DNA of 64,000 bases from Pseudomonas morbosilactucae (lineage in GTDB: Bacteria > Pseudomonadota > Gammaproteobacteria > Pseudomonadales > Pseudomonadaceae). Position 1 is the first letter of the stretch, and the number at the start of each line of letters is the position of its first letter. Under the pieces are notes generated by a model. It did not search any database. It had not been told where the DNA came from and saw only the letters and a program-made list of their open reading frames with translations. Both the position numbers and the translations under genes were made by a program. Below are positions 1 to 7,954 of this stretch, one piece after another. The stretch lies in contig NZ_JALQCW010000049.1 of the NCBI RefSeq assembly GCF_023241715.1, positions 18,946 through 82,945 of the forward strand, read 5' to 3'.

Positions 1-649
1 GGCCATAGGCATCCACCAGCGAGCCATAGACCGCCTGCACCACGCCCTCGCCGTCCTGCACGCCAAAGCGCTCCAGCAGAATGCTCTGAGCCGCGTTGGG
101 TTTATCCAGGGACAAAGTCACCGACACCACTTGGCCGCGGTCCAGTTCACCCTCGCTGCTGGCCAGCAGGATGCGTTGGCCGTCCACGGTCATCGGCATC
201 GGCGGGCCGGCTTTCATGCCCTGGCTCAACGGAGAGCTGGGCACCAGCGGCACCAGCAAGGTCTGCGCCGGGCCAGCCGGCAAGTCGATGCGGCTGACCA
301 GGGTCTTGCCGTCGTTGCTCTGGATCTTGACGTAGAGAGTCAGCGCCCAGTTCATTGCGCTCTGGATGCGCAAGCTCATCATCCCCGACTGCGACCAGTC
401 CCAGGCGCCGGTCTGCGGGGTCAGGCGCAGGCTGGGCTCGGTAACGGGGTTAAAGGTCACGCGGCGCAACACCTCGCCTTCGGCCGTTTGCTCCGCGTTG
501 GATTGCGGCAGGCTGGCATCTTGTGTCGCCACCCGCACCACATCGGCGGGCCGGACAAAGTTGAACAGCGTCTGCTGGCCCGCCGGCGCTGCGAGCAGCG
601 GCGTAGAGCACAACAGAGCAAAAATGGCGGGCAACGAGCGGCGCATCAT
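1..649 (-). CDS. Secreted protein, putative beta-agarase-like glycoside hydrolase (N-terminal part, cut by window edge)
   Basis: Open reading frame with ATG at 649 (a second ATG at 646), running off the left edge after about 216 codons. The protein starts with a signal peptide (MMRRSLPAIFALLCSTPLLA). A beta-rich stretch follows, and the visible end reads ERFGVQDGEGVVQAVYGSLV, DAYG. That pattern resembles the N-terminal carbohydrate-binding-like module of bacterial agarases, where a conserved RYGQ motif precedes the catalytic barrel. The catalytic domain would lie outside the window, so the enzymatic assignment is inference from family memory only. It is transcribed in the same direction as dinG, downstream of it, with about 94 bases between them. 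Confidence 0.5.
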   Translation of the reverse strand, partial: MMRRSLPAIFALLCSTPLLAAPAGQQTLFNFVRPADVVRVATQDASLPQSNAEQTAEGEVLRRVTFNPVTEPSLRLTPQTGAWDWSQSGMMSLRIQSAMNWALTLYVKIQSNDGKTLVSRIDLPAGPAQTLLVPLVPSSPLSQGMKAGPPMPMTVDGQRILLASSEGELDRGQVVSVTLSLDKPNAAQSILLERFGVQDGEGVVQAVYGSLVDAYG

Positions 650-743
650 AAAAAGCAAATTCTCCCTTGCGGCCGATCAATCGGCCGGTATTGATTCGGT
701 GACAGGCAATAGACAGCGCGGCGGAGCAATATGCGGGCCGCGC

Positions 744-2888
744 TTAAGATATTTCCCGGCGAAACGGCGGCAAGGCATTGAGGATCGCCTTGCCATAACG
801 CTGGGTGACCAGGCGTCGATCCAGCAGGGTGATGGTGCCGCGGTCCTGTTCGGTCCGCAGCAGGCGACCACAGGCCTGGACCAGCTTGAGGGAGGCATCC
901 GGCACCGAAATCTCCATAAACGGATTGCCTCCTCGCGCCTCGATCCACTCTGCCAGCGCCGCTTCCACGGGGTCGTCGGGCACAGAGAATGGAATCTTGG
1001 CGATCACCACGTGTTCACAATAGGCGCCGGGCAAGTCCACGCCTTCGGCAAAACTGGCCAGGCCGAAGAGCACGCTGGAGTCCCCTCCGTCGACCCGCGC
1101 CTTGTGCTTGTTAAGGGTTTCCTGCTTCGACAGGTTGCCCTGGATAAACACCTGTTTGCGCCAGTCGCGATCCAGGCCGTCGAACACGTCCTGCATCTGC
1201 TTGCGCGACGAAAACAGCACCAGGGTGCCCCGGGAGCCTTCCACCAGTTCCGGCAAGTCGCGGATGATTGCGGCGGTATGTGCAGGCGCATCCCGGGGGT
1301 CGGCACGCAGGTCGGGGACCCGCAACACGCCGGCATCGGCATGGTGGAAAGGACTGGGCACCACGGCGGTCACGGCCTTTTTCGGCAGCCCGGCGCGCAT
1401 GCGGAAGCGGTCGAAGGTGCCCAGGGCGGTGAGCGTCGCGGAAGTCACCAGGGCCCCGTAGGCCACGTTCCACAGGTTACGCCGGAGCATCTCCGCCGCG
1501 AGGATCGGGCTGGCATTGACCTCGATATCGAACAGCGAACCGCTTTCCGCCAGGGTCAGCCAGCGCGCCATGGGCGGGTTGTCTTCCGGGTCCTCGACGG
1601 TGAACGCAGTCCACAACTCCCAGTTGCCCGACGCCCGGGCCAGCAGGCTGCCGAACAGCGGATACCACTCCTCGGCCTGGTTGCTGGCGATGCCGATATT
1701 GACCTCGCCATCCATGCCTTCCTTGAGCAACTCGGTCAGGCGGGTGAACAGGTCGGTGAGCCGGGAAAAGCCTTTTTTCAGCTCGATGCCCATTTCCCGC
1801 ATGTGCTCGGGAATCAACCCGCCGACAAAGCGATGGCGCGGCCGCTCGCGGCCTTCCATGTCTTCGCCGGTCTTGAAGTCGGCAATCTGCTCGCAGGCGG
1901 TGAACATGAACTGCTGCTGGGTCTTGATCTCCCGCGCCAGCTCCGGCACCTGCTCGATCAGCTTGCCCAGGTCGCCCGGCAGCGGGTGCTGGGCCAGGAG
2001 CTTGGTGAGGTTCTTGGCCGTTTGCTCCAGCCAGTCGGCGGTGGAACGCAGGCGGGTGTAGTGGGCGAAGTGGCCGATGGCTTTGTCCGGCAGGTGATGG
2101 CCTTCGTCGAACACATACAGGGTGTCGCGCGGGTCCGGCAGCACGGCGCCGCCGCCCAGGGCCAGGTCAGCCAGGACCATGTCATGGTTGGTGACGATCA
2201 CATCGACCTTGCCCATGCCTTCGCGGGCCTTGTAGAAGGCGCACTGGCCGAAGTTCGGGCAATGACGGTTGGTGCACTGGCTGTGATCGGTGGTCAGGCG
2301 CGCCCAATCGGCGTCTTCCAGGGCATTGGGCCAGCTGTCGCGGTCGCCGTCCCATTTATTCCCGGCGAGCTTCTCGATCATGCTGGTGAACAGCTTCTGG
2401 CTGGCCTCATCCACTTCGATCTTGAAGCCTTCTTCCTCGAACAGCTGGGCAGTGGCGGTTTGTGCGTGGCCCTCCTGCAGCAGCATGTCGAGCTTGGACA
2501 GGCACATGTAGCGCCCACGCCCCTTGGCCAGGGAGAAGGTGAAGTTCAGGCCGCTGTTGCGCATCAGGTCGGGCAGGTCTTTGTAGACGATCTGCTCCTG
2601 CAGGGCGACAGTGGCGGTGGCAATCACCAGGCGCTTGCCGGCGGCCTTGGCCGTGGGGATCGCGGCCAGGCTGTAGGCCACGGTTTTCCCGGTACCGGTG
2701 CCGGCTTCCACTGCCACGATGGCAGGGTCGCCGCTGCGGCGGCCTTCGTCATCGGTGTCGATATCGCCCAGGACCTTGGCCACTTCGGCGATCATCAGGC
2801 GCTGGCCGTAACGCGGCTTGAGGCTCTTGGCCTCGAGGAAACGCGAGTAGGCTCCCTGGATCGTGGTTTTGAGTTCGTTGCTGATCAT
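744..2888 (-). CDS. dinG: ATP-dependent DNA helicase DinG
   Basis: 714 residues, the usual length for DinG. It is an XPD-like superfamily 2, 5'-to-3' DNA/R-loop helicase with an iron-sulfur cluster, acting in DNA repair and in clearing R-loops during replication. Walker A (EAGTGTGKT) is near residues 61-69. Four cysteines fit the Fe-S cluster: one in RYMCLSK near residue 120 and three spaced C-x5-C-x5-C in QCTNRHCPNFGQC near residue 200. The helicase box FDEGHH and motif VI QACGRLLRTEQDRG near the C-terminus are present. A LexA-type box lies about 23 bases upstream of the start, so SOS induction is likely. ATG at 2888. Confidence 0.96.
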   Translation of the reverse strand: MISNELKTTIQGAYSRFLEAKSLKPRYGQRLMIAEVAKVLGDIDTDDEGRRSGDPAIVAVEAGTGTGKTVAYSLAAIPTAKAAGKRLVIATATVALQEQIVYKDLPDLMRNSGLNFTFSLAKGRGRYMCLSKLDMLLQEGHAQTATAQLFEEEGFKIEVDEASQKLFTSMIEKLAGNKWDGDRDSWPNALEDADWARLTTDHSQCTNRHCPNFGQCAFYKAREGMGKVDVIVTNHDMVLADLALGGGAVLPDPRDTLYVFDEGHHLPDKAIGHFAHYTRLRSTADWLEQTAKNLTKLLAQHPLPGDLGKLIEQVPELAREIKTQQQFMFTACEQIADFKTGEDMEGRERPRHRFVGGLIPEHMREMGIELKKGFSRLTDLFTRLTELLKEGMDGEVNIGIASNQAEEWYPLFGSLLARASGNWELWTAFTVEDPEDNPPMARWLTLAESGSLFDIEVNASPILAAEMLRRNLWNVAYGALVTSATLTALGTFDRFRMRAGLPKKAVTAVVPSPFHHADAGVLRVPDLRADPRDAPAHTAAIIRDLPELVEGSRGTLVLFSSRKQMQDVFDGLDRDWRKQVFIQGNLSKQETLNKHKARVDGGDSSVLFGLASFAEGVDLPGAYCEHVVIAKIPFSVPDDPVEAALAEWIEARGGNPFMEISVPDASLKLVQACGRLLRTEQDRGTITLLDRRLVTQRYGKAILNALPPFRREIS

Positions 2889-2910
2889 GGTTCTTCGGGC
2901 GCGGAAAACG

Positions 2911-2926
2911 CTGGATAAATTTTCAG
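2911..2926 (-). promoter_or_regulatory. LexA (SOS) box upstream of dinG
   Basis: CTGGATAAATTTTCAG matches CTG-N10-CAG with an AT-rich core. It sits 23 bases upstream of the dinG start codon, where LexA would overlap the promoter. DinG is a classic SOS gene in E. coli. The site is seen directly; LexA binding is inferred. Confidence 0.75.
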
Positions 2927-2987
2927 TGGTTCGGATCGGCCGCTATCATAACGCGCTAATTCATCCTGCGCAGAACGGAGTACCCGA

Positions 2988-3452
2988 ATGACCGCCTTTG
3001 CCCTTGCTTACGCCCTGCATGTACTGGCCGCCCTCGTCTGGGTCGGCGGCATGTTTTTCGCTTGGATGGTGCTGCGCCCGGCGGCTGGCGCAGCACTGGA
3101 GGGCCCGGCGCGACTGAAGCTGTGGGTGGAAGTGTTTCAACGTTTTTTTGTCTGGGTCTGGGTTGCGGTTGCGGTCTTGCCGATCAGTGGCATGGGCCTG
3201 CTGCACCTGCGCTTCAACGGCTTTGAAACGGCACCGCGCTACGTACAGATCATGATGGGCGTGTACCTGGTGATGACCGCGCTGTTTATCCGTATCCAGT
3301 CCTTGCAACTGCCGGAACTGCGCCTGGCCGTTGCGGCCGAAGACTGGCCGGCGGGCGCGGCGGCCCTGGGGCGGATTCGCAGGCTGGTGGGCTGCAACCT
3401 GATCATCGGCCTGCTGTTGGTGGCGCTGGCCGCCGCTCGCCCGATGTTCTAG
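2988..3452 (+). CDS. CopD-family inner-membrane protein
   Basis: 154 residues with four hydrophobic segments (about 5-27, 53-73, 84-103, 131-150) and the CopD-like opening HVLAALVWVGGMFFAWMVLR. It is related to the membrane domain of the copper-resistance protein CopD, but single-domain homologues of this size are common in pseudomonads and have no firm function. Possible roles are copper or haem-related redox at the membrane. It is divergent from dinG across about 100 bases and is followed by a GC-rich hairpin, so it looks monocistronic. The start follows an ACGGAGTACCCGA ribosome site. Confidence 0.8.
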   Translation: MTAFALAYALHVLAALVWVGGMFFAWMVLRPAAGAALEGPARLKLWVEVFQRFFVWVWVAVAVLPISGMGLLHLRFNGFETAPRYVQIMMGVYLVMTALFIRIQSLQLPELRLAVAAEDWPAGAAALGRIRRLVGCNLIIGLLLVALAAARPMF

Positions 3453-3484
3453 AGGTGATAGATTTTCAACGGCCCTGAATGCAA

Positions 3485-3516
3485 CAAGCCCGCCCCCTTT
3501 AATAGGGGCGGGCTTG
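3485..3516. terminator. GC-rich hairpin, likely terminator between convergent genes
   Basis: Perfect 12-bp stem (CAAGCCCGCCCC / GGGGCGGGCTTG) with an 8-base loop, between the CopD-like gene and the convergent collagen-like gene. No strong U-tract follows on either strand, so termination strength is uncertain. Confidence 0.55.
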
Positions 3517-3555
3517 CATAGGGCTTGCCTGACTGCGGCGCAATAGTCGACGCGC

Positions 3556-4314
3556 TTACAAACGCTGCACCGTCAGCGAGCCCGGTGCCCCCGCGGCGCC
3601 CGGCAAGCCTTCGGCACCGGCCCGTCCGCTCTTGCCGCCATCGGTACGGTATACGAAGCAGCCCTTGGATTTGCCACCGGCCCCCGGCTTGCCGCCCGCA
3701 CCGGCGACACCACCGACACCGCCATCGACCCAGACCTTGATCTGCGCGTCCGGATAGTCCCGCGGCAATTCCACCCGCACCTGAGCGCCCGGCGCACCCG
3801 GCCGGCCATCACCACCACTGTCGCCATCGGCACCCCGCCCGGCCTGACCCCAGGTGCACCCTGGTTCCTTGCCATTGGCCCCGTCGAGCCCGACATACCC
3901 CGGAGCCCCGGCACCGCCACGGGCATCCACCGACAATTCATCGGCCGTCAGCGACTCAATCCGCAGGCTCAAATTACGCCCTGGCTTGGCCGCCTTCTGA
4001 TAGGTGCCCGGCGCCCCGCGCGAGGTGATCTGGCTGCCCGGCTCCAGTTCGGCGCGCTGCACACTCAATTGCAACGCCTGCTCGGCGGGAACGATGGCAA
4101 TACGTGCCTCGCGGCCCAGGTGCAACTCGCCGATCTGCACTTGGGTGACGTTGGCAGGAATCAGCAGGGTGCCGTAATCGGCGACGCTCAACCGCTCCAG
4201 TTGCAGGGTGCTGGTGGTATTGGGCAAACGCATCAGGGAGTTGGTTTCCACCGTCACGGCTTGAGCCAGGGCCAAGGGGCTGCAGAACAACGCCAGCAGG
4301 CAATACTTATGCAT
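3556..4314 (-). CDS. Secreted collagen-like glycine-repeat protein
   Basis: 252 residues from the ATG at 4314, with a signal peptide (MHKYCLLALFCSPLALAQA). Residues about 20-110 look like a beta-rich domain. The C-terminal half is rich in glycine, proline and alanine, with many Gly-X-Y triplets (for example GAPGYVGLDGANG and DGRPGAPGAQ) and two separate cysteine-containing islands. This resembles the collagen-like exported proteins of pseudomonads, but the triplets are interrupted, so a true triple helix is not assured. The start overlaps the end of the upstream DUF1145 gene by 8 bases, suggesting translational coupling. Function unknown. Confidence 0.8.
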   Translation of the reverse strand: MHKYCLLALFCSPLALAQAVTVETNSLMRLPNTTSTLQLERLSVADYGTLLIPANVTQVQIGELHLGREARIAIVPAEQALQLSVQRAELEPGSQITSRGAPGTYQKAAKPGRNLSLRIESLTADELSVDARGGAGAPGYVGLDGANGKEPGCTWGQAGRGADGDSGGDGRPGAPGAQVRVELPRDYPDAQIKVWVDGGVGGVAGAGGKPGAGGKSKGCFVYRTDGGKSGRAGAEGLPGAAGAPGSLTVQRL

Positions 4315-4585
4315 GATCGGCCTCCACCGAAACAGGGGCCGGAAGGGTTTGCACATGGAAAATCCCCACCAGCAAAATGTGCAGGCGGTCACGCCAAGGG
4401 TGGATACGTCCTTTGAGGCTGCCATTGAACAGCAGCAACTCCAGCACATGGGTCAGCAGCAACAAGCTGCCCGCCAGGTTGACCAATAGGTGAAACGGGT
4501 TGATCAAGGGCCTGGCCAGATTGATCAGGACCACCAGCCAAAACACCAAGGTCAGAAACTTCCCCAACCCCCACACGATTTTCAT
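4307..4585 (-). CDS. DUF1145 family inner-membrane protein (YhhL-like)
   Basis: 92 residues from the ATG at 4585, chosen because AAGGGGGG lies 7 bases upstream and the family starts MKxxWGLGKxLTL. A longer reading frame upstream has no ribosome site and an Arg-rich, non-family sequence. Three hydrophobic stretches are visible (about 8-25, 30-50, 70-85) and the centre reads NLARPLINPFHLLVNLAG. DUF1145 proteins are small membrane proteins without assigned function. It is translationally coupled to the collagen-like gene through an 8-base overlap. Confidence 0.85.
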   Translation of the reverse strand: MKIVWGLGKFLTLVFWLVVLINLARPLINPFHLLVNLAGSLLLLTHVLELLLFNGSLKGRIHPWRDRLHILLVGIFHVQTLPAPVSVEADHA

Positions 4586-4723
4586 ATGCCCCCCCTTGCG
4601 CTTTTTTCTTTGGACGCACAGTAACGACTTATCTCGGCGATAAGCCAGTGGGGGATGAAAATTCTTCTCAAGACCACGCTTTAGCCGCCGGATCGACGAG
4701 GATCGCCGACCCGGCGCCAAGCA

Positions 4724-5449
4724 TCAGCGCTGCAGATGCAGTTCAACCCTGCGGTTCAATGCCCGCCCTTGTTCGGTGGCGTTATCCGCGACCGGCTGGC
4801 TTTCCCCCAGGCCCTGACTGGTGAGCTTGTTCGGCGCCAGGCCCTGGCTGAGCAAAAAGGCCGCGACACTGCTGGCGCGACGCTCGGAGAGCGCCTGGTT
4901 ATAGGCGTCCGACCCCTGGCTGTCGGTGTGGCCAATCACCTTGATGCTCACCACATCGGCATGGGCCAACTTGGCCATCAGCCCCTGCAATTGGTTACGG
5001 GCCTCGGCGGTCAATTCCGCAGAGTCAAAGGCAAACAGCACATGGCCCTGATCGCTGAGGGTGATCACCTCGGTGGCCGGTGCAGGCTCGGGCGCAGGAG
5101 CCTTGGCCGCCGGGTACTGAGGCAACGGGCAACCGCGATTGTCCACCGGGGTATTGGCGGGGGTGTCAGCGCAACGGTCGCGGCGATCGAAGACACCATC
5201 ACCGTCTTCATCACCGTCCTGGGCGTAGCAGATGAGGCCACCACCGATCACCCCCAGGGCCGCACCGCCGGCGGCCCAGCCCGCGCTTTCGATCGCGCCC
5301 AGCCCACCGCCCACCAGCCCGCCAAGCAGGCTGCAGATCGGCCACGTCCGTTGATTGAGGGGGGCAGTGCCATCGCTGTGGGTTGCGCAACCTGTGAGCA
5401 GGCTGCCGAACAGCAGGACCGGCAACACGGTCCGAGAGAGAACGTTCAT
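4724..5449 (-). CDS. OmpA-family outer-membrane lipoprotein (downstream paralogue)
   Basis: 241 residues from ATG 5449; a TTG at 5452 is in frame. A signal sequence ends in a lipobox (GSLLTGC). A glycine-zipper-like segment follows (GGLVGGGLGAIESAGWAAGG), then an Asp-rich thrombospondin-type-3-like calcium motif (DGDEDGDGVFDRRDRCADTP), a Pro/Ala linker and a C-terminal OmpA peptidoglycan-binding domain (VIGHTDSQGSDAYNQALSERRA). It should anchor the outer membrane to peptidoglycan. It has the same domain order as the gene at 5539-6234, so the pair is a tandem duplication. Its ribosome site lies inside a long hairpin (5458-5492). Confidence 0.88.
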   Translation of the reverse strand: MNVLSRTVLPVLLFGSLLTGCATHSDGTAPLNQRTWPICSLLGGLVGGGLGAIESAGWAAGGAALGVIGGGLICYAQDGDEDGDGVFDRRDRCADTPANTPVDNRGCPLPQYPAAKAPAPEPAPATEVITLSDQGHVLFAFDSAELTAEARNQLQGLMAKLAHADVVSIKVIGHTDSQGSDAYNQALSERRASSVAAFLLSQGLAPNKLTSQGLGESQPVADNATEQGRALNRRVELHLQR

Positions 5450-5457
5450 CAAGAATG

Positions 5458-5492
5458 CTCCAGTGTCACCGGAGAGACCGGTAACACTGGAG
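5458..5492 (-). promoter_or_regulatory. Leader hairpin that includes the Shine-Dalgarno of the downstream OmpA gene
   Basis: 15-bp stem with one mismatch and a 5-base loop (arms CTCCAGTGTCACCGG and CCGGTAACACTGGAG on the plus strand). On the transcript the 3' arm ends in CTGGAG, whose GGAG lies about 9 bases before the ATG at 5449 and is the only plausible ribosome site. The stem would mask it. No U-tract follows, so it is not a typical terminator. Confidence 0.6.
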
Positions 5493-5538
5493 TAAAGACC
5501 GCCATCGGCAGCTACACAAGCCGCGTAGACAAAGGGCT

Positions 5539-6234
5539 TCAGCGGTTGATCTGAATTTCCGTGCGGCGGTTCAAGGCGCGCCCGTCAGCGGTTTTATTGT
5601 CGGCCACCGGCTGACTTTCACCGGCACCGGAGACCGAGACGAAACTGGCCCGTGGAATGCCGTTGTTGATCAGGTACTCCACCACCGAATGGGCGCGCTT
5701 CTCCGAGAGTTTCTGGTTGTAGACGTCACTGCCGACGCTGTCGGTGTGGCCAGTCACCCGAAGCTGTGCAGTCGGCGCTTCTTGTTTCAGGCGGGTGACG
5801 ATGGTGCCGAGCTTGCTCTGGTCGGCGGCGGTCAGCTTGGCCGAGTCGAACTGGAAGTGCACATCGCGAATGACGATGGTTTCTTCCTTGACCACCACCA
5901 CTTCTTCGACCACGGCGACCGGCACCGGTGGCGGGCAGCCATTGGCATCGACCTGCACACCCTTGGGCGTATGCGGGCACTTGTCGCGGCTGTCCGGGAC
6001 GCCATCACCGTCTTCATCGCCATCGCCGTGCACCCAGCAATAGGCGCCGGCCAAGCCACCCACCACCAAGGCACCACCGCCGGCCCACGATGCACTCTCG
6101 GTGGCGCCGAGGGCGGCACCGGTCACGCCGCCGACTGCGGCGCAGGTCGGCCAGTCGGTTTTCTGCAAGCCTGCACAACCAGTCAACACACTGGTTAGCA
6201 GAACCAAGGGTAATGCTGTCCGAATGATGCTCAT
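5539..6234 (-). CDS. OmpA-family outer-membrane lipoprotein (upstream paralogue)
   Basis: 231 residues. It has a lipobox signal (TSVLTGC), a glycine-rich zipper (VGGVTGAALGATESASWAGG), a calcium-binding-like DGDEDGDGVPDSRDKCPHTP motif, a valine-rich linker and a C-terminal OmpA domain with the peptidoglycan-binding signature TGHTDSVGSDVYNQKLSEKR. Such proteins tether the outer membrane to the cell wall. The ribosome site AGGAGAA lies 7 bases before ATG 6234 and outside the leader hairpin at 6251-6269. The next gene downstream is its paralogue, 89 bases away. Confidence 0.9.
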   Translation of the reverse strand: MSIIRTALPLVLLTSVLTGCAGLQKTDWPTCAAVGGVTGAALGATESASWAGGGALVVGGLAGAYCWVHGDGDEDGDGVPDSRDKCPHTPKGVQVDANGCPPPVPVAVVEEVVVVKEETIVIRDVHFQFDSAKLTAADQSKLGTIVTRLKQEAPTAQLRVTGHTDSVGSDVYNQKLSEKRAHSVVEYLINNGIPRASFVSVSGAGESQPVADNKTADGRALNRRTEIQINR

Positions 6235-6250
6235 CTAGTTTCTCCTGAGG

Positions 6251-6269
6251 GGATCGGCCCGAAGCCGAT
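6251..6269 (-). promoter_or_regulatory. Leader hairpin of the upstream OmpA gene with shared 13-base motif
   Basis: GATCGGC-CCGAA-GCCGATC, a 7-bp stem with a 5-base loop. Just 5' of it on the transcript is CGGTCTTTACTCC, the same 13 bases found 5' of the hairpin of the other OmpA gene. Here the Shine-Dalgarno is outside the stem. Confidence 0.45.
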
Positions 6270-6424
6270 CATCGGAGTAAAGACCGCGCTTTTAATCTCC
6301 GCCAGCAATAGGCCATCTCGGCTTTGGCCCAACAATTACGGGCGCCCGGGGTTTAAGTGAAAAACCGCTCTAGGCCAGCAGGGGCCGGCGCGCTAGTCTT
6401 TGCAGTTCTGATTGAGGATCGACG

Positions 6425-6922
6425 ATGACCGCTGGCATTTCTTCGCGCACGCCCCAGCAAGCTCTGGCGGCTTTACTGGACCGTTATGCACCGCAACAGC
6501 TGTTGCTGATCGGCGCCAGTGACTTCCCGGCCCTTGAGGCATTCAAGCAAGCCCACCCCGACACCTGCGTGGCCCAGGCGGCCCCTGGCCCTTTGCCGCC
6601 GGAGCTGGCTGCACGCCGCTTCGACCTGGCCCTGGCGGTGGATTGCCTGGAGCACTTGCCCAAGCGCGACGGCCTGAACCTGCTGGGCGGGATCCGTAAC
6701 CTCAACGCCAGCCGCATCGCGGTGCTGGCCGACCTGGACGCCTGCGGCTGGCTGGACACCGACTTCTTCTCCCTGGCCCTGCAAGCCAGCGAGCGCTTCC
6801 AGCGTGAAGCGCAGGAACTGACCCTGTTTACCTACGATCTGCTTGACTACAAACAGGTGCCCGACTGGCTCAACTCAAGGTTCTGGGCAAACCCGGAAAA
6901 CTTCGGCAAGTACTGGTGGTAA
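6425..6922 (+). CDS. DUF6231 family protein (methyltransferase-like fold)
   Basis: 165 residues, cytoplasmic, no signal or membrane segment. The sequence has a truncated Rossmann-methyltransferase look: LLLIGASDFPALEAF near residues 26-40, then FDLALAVDCLEHLPKRDGLNLLGGIRNL near 75-102. The glycine-rich SAM loop is poor, so catalysis is uncertain. The C-terminus (PDWLNSRFWANPENFGKYWW) is a strong family signature in Pseudomonas. It lies 4 bases upstream of the YchJ gene, likely one operon. Function unknown. Confidence 0.8.
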   Translation: MTAGISSRTPQQALAALLDRYAPQQLLLIGASDFPALEAFKQAHPDTCVAQAAPGPLPPELAARRFDLALAVDCLEHLPKRDGLNLLGGIRNLNASRIAVLADLDACGWLDTDFFSLALQASERFQREAQELTLFTYDLLDYKQVPDWLNSRFWANPENFGKYWW

Positions 6923-6926
6923 TGCA

Positions 6927-7403
6927 ATGAGTGCTTCTATTTGTCCCTGCGGCAGCGGCAACCTGCTGGATGCCTGCTGCGGCCACTATCATTCGGGCCA
7001 TCCTGCGCCCTGCGCCGAGGCGCTGATGCGTTCGCGCTACAGCGCCTATGTCCTGGGCCTGGTGGATTACCTGGTGCAGACCACATTGCCGGCCCAGCAG
7101 GACGGGCTGGATCGCACGTCCATCAAGGACTGGAGCCTGCAAAGCACCTGGCTGGGCCTTGAGGTGGAAAGCTCGGAAGTTTTCGGCGGCCAGCCCGAAC
7201 ACGCCTTCGTCACCTTCACCGCACGCTGGCACGACAGCCAGGGCGAACACAGCCACCGCGAACGCTCCTCCTTCGTGCAGAATGACGGGCGCTGGTATTT
7301 CATCGACCCCACGGTCGCGGTCAAGGCCGGGCGCAACGACGCTTGCCCCTGCGCCAGCGGCCAGAAGTTCAAGAAATGCTGCGACGGTTACTTCGGCCAA
7401 TAA
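6927..7403 (+). CDS. YchJ family protein with two SEC-C zinc motifs
   Basis: 158 residues from the ATG at 6927; the reading frame extends further upstream but overlaps the previous gene. An N-terminal SEC-C motif (CPCGSGNLLDACCGHYHSG), a central NTF2-like YchJ domain (LMRSRYSAY, FVTFTARW) and a C-terminal SEC-C motif (DACPCASGQKFKKCCDG) are visible. SEC-C motifs bind zinc, as at the SecA tail. YchJ function is not settled. It is one of two SEC-C proteins within 1.3 kb. Confidence 0.9.
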   Translation: MSASICPCGSGNLLDACCGHYHSGHPAPCAEALMRSRYSAYVLGLVDYLVQTTLPAQQDGLDRTSIKDWSLQSTWLGLEVESSEVFGGQPEHAFVTFTARWHDSQGEHSHRERSSFVQNDGRWYFIDPTVAVKAGRNDACPCASGQKFKKCCDGYFGQ

Positions 7404-7463
7404 CGCCACCCCCTTACCCCGCGCCCACGGTTGCCTGATTGGGAGTTAAAACGGAGTAACGGC

Positions 7464-7949
7464 ATGCTCACTCGGCGGCACGTACTAAGGACTGTCAGTC
7501 TGCTCTGGGCCTTGAGCTTGTCGGGCTGCATGTCCTGGTGGGGCGACCAGGACCGAGACCCGGCGGTGCATCTGGTCAAGGTAGAGGTGGTCAAGGCCAA
7601 CCTGCTGGAGCAGCGCTTCAACCTGCACTTTCGCGTCGACAACCCTAATGACGACGATTTGACGGTGCGCCACCTGAGTTACCGCATCCATTTGCAGCGC
7701 TTCCTGCTGGCCGAGGGCGAGCACGAACACTGGTTCACCGTCGGCCCTCACCGCAGCGGCTATTTCAAGGTACCGGTGCGCACCAACCTCTGGCCGCAGA
7801 TCCGCGACGTGGTGAAATTGCTGCGCAAACCCCAGCGCCCTATCCCTTATCGCCTGGAAGGTGAGCTGGAAACCGGATTATTCATCGGCAAGGACGTGCA
7901 CCTGAAGCGCAATGGCGAGATAATTCCCGCCGATTATTTTCCGGAGTGA
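7464..7949 (+). CDS. LEA14-like (LEA type 2) lipoprotein
   Basis: 161 residues from ATG 7464, preceded by CGGAGTAACGGC. An N-terminal signal ends in a lipobox (LWALSLSGC). The rest fits the LEA_2/WHy domain: VKVEVVKANLLEQRFNLHFR and VDNPNDDDLTVRHLSYRI, a fold linked to desiccation and stress proteins in plants and bacteria. It is probably an envelope lipoprotein. The next gene begins 5 bases after its stop. Confidence 0.85.
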   Translation: MLTRRHVLRTVSLLWALSLSGCMSWWGDQDRDPAVHLVKVEVVKANLLEQRFNLHFRVDNPNDDDLTVRHLSYRIHLQRFLLAEGEHEHWFTVGPHRSGYFKVPVRTNLWPQIRDVVKLLRKPQRPIPYRLEGELETGLFIGKDVHLKRNGEIIPADYFPE

Positions 7950-7954
7950 CCTCG

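Noticed and set aside
366..2918. 850-codon plus-strand frame opposite dinG
   Set aside because: It is the antisense shadow of dinG caused by high GC codon bias. Composition is His/Gln/Gly-rich with no domain, and dinG is certain.
4585..4720. N-terminal extension of the DUF1145 protein from 4720
   Set aside because: The added 45 residues are Arg/Lys-rich and foreign to the family. AAGGGGGG before ATG 4585 gives a proper start.
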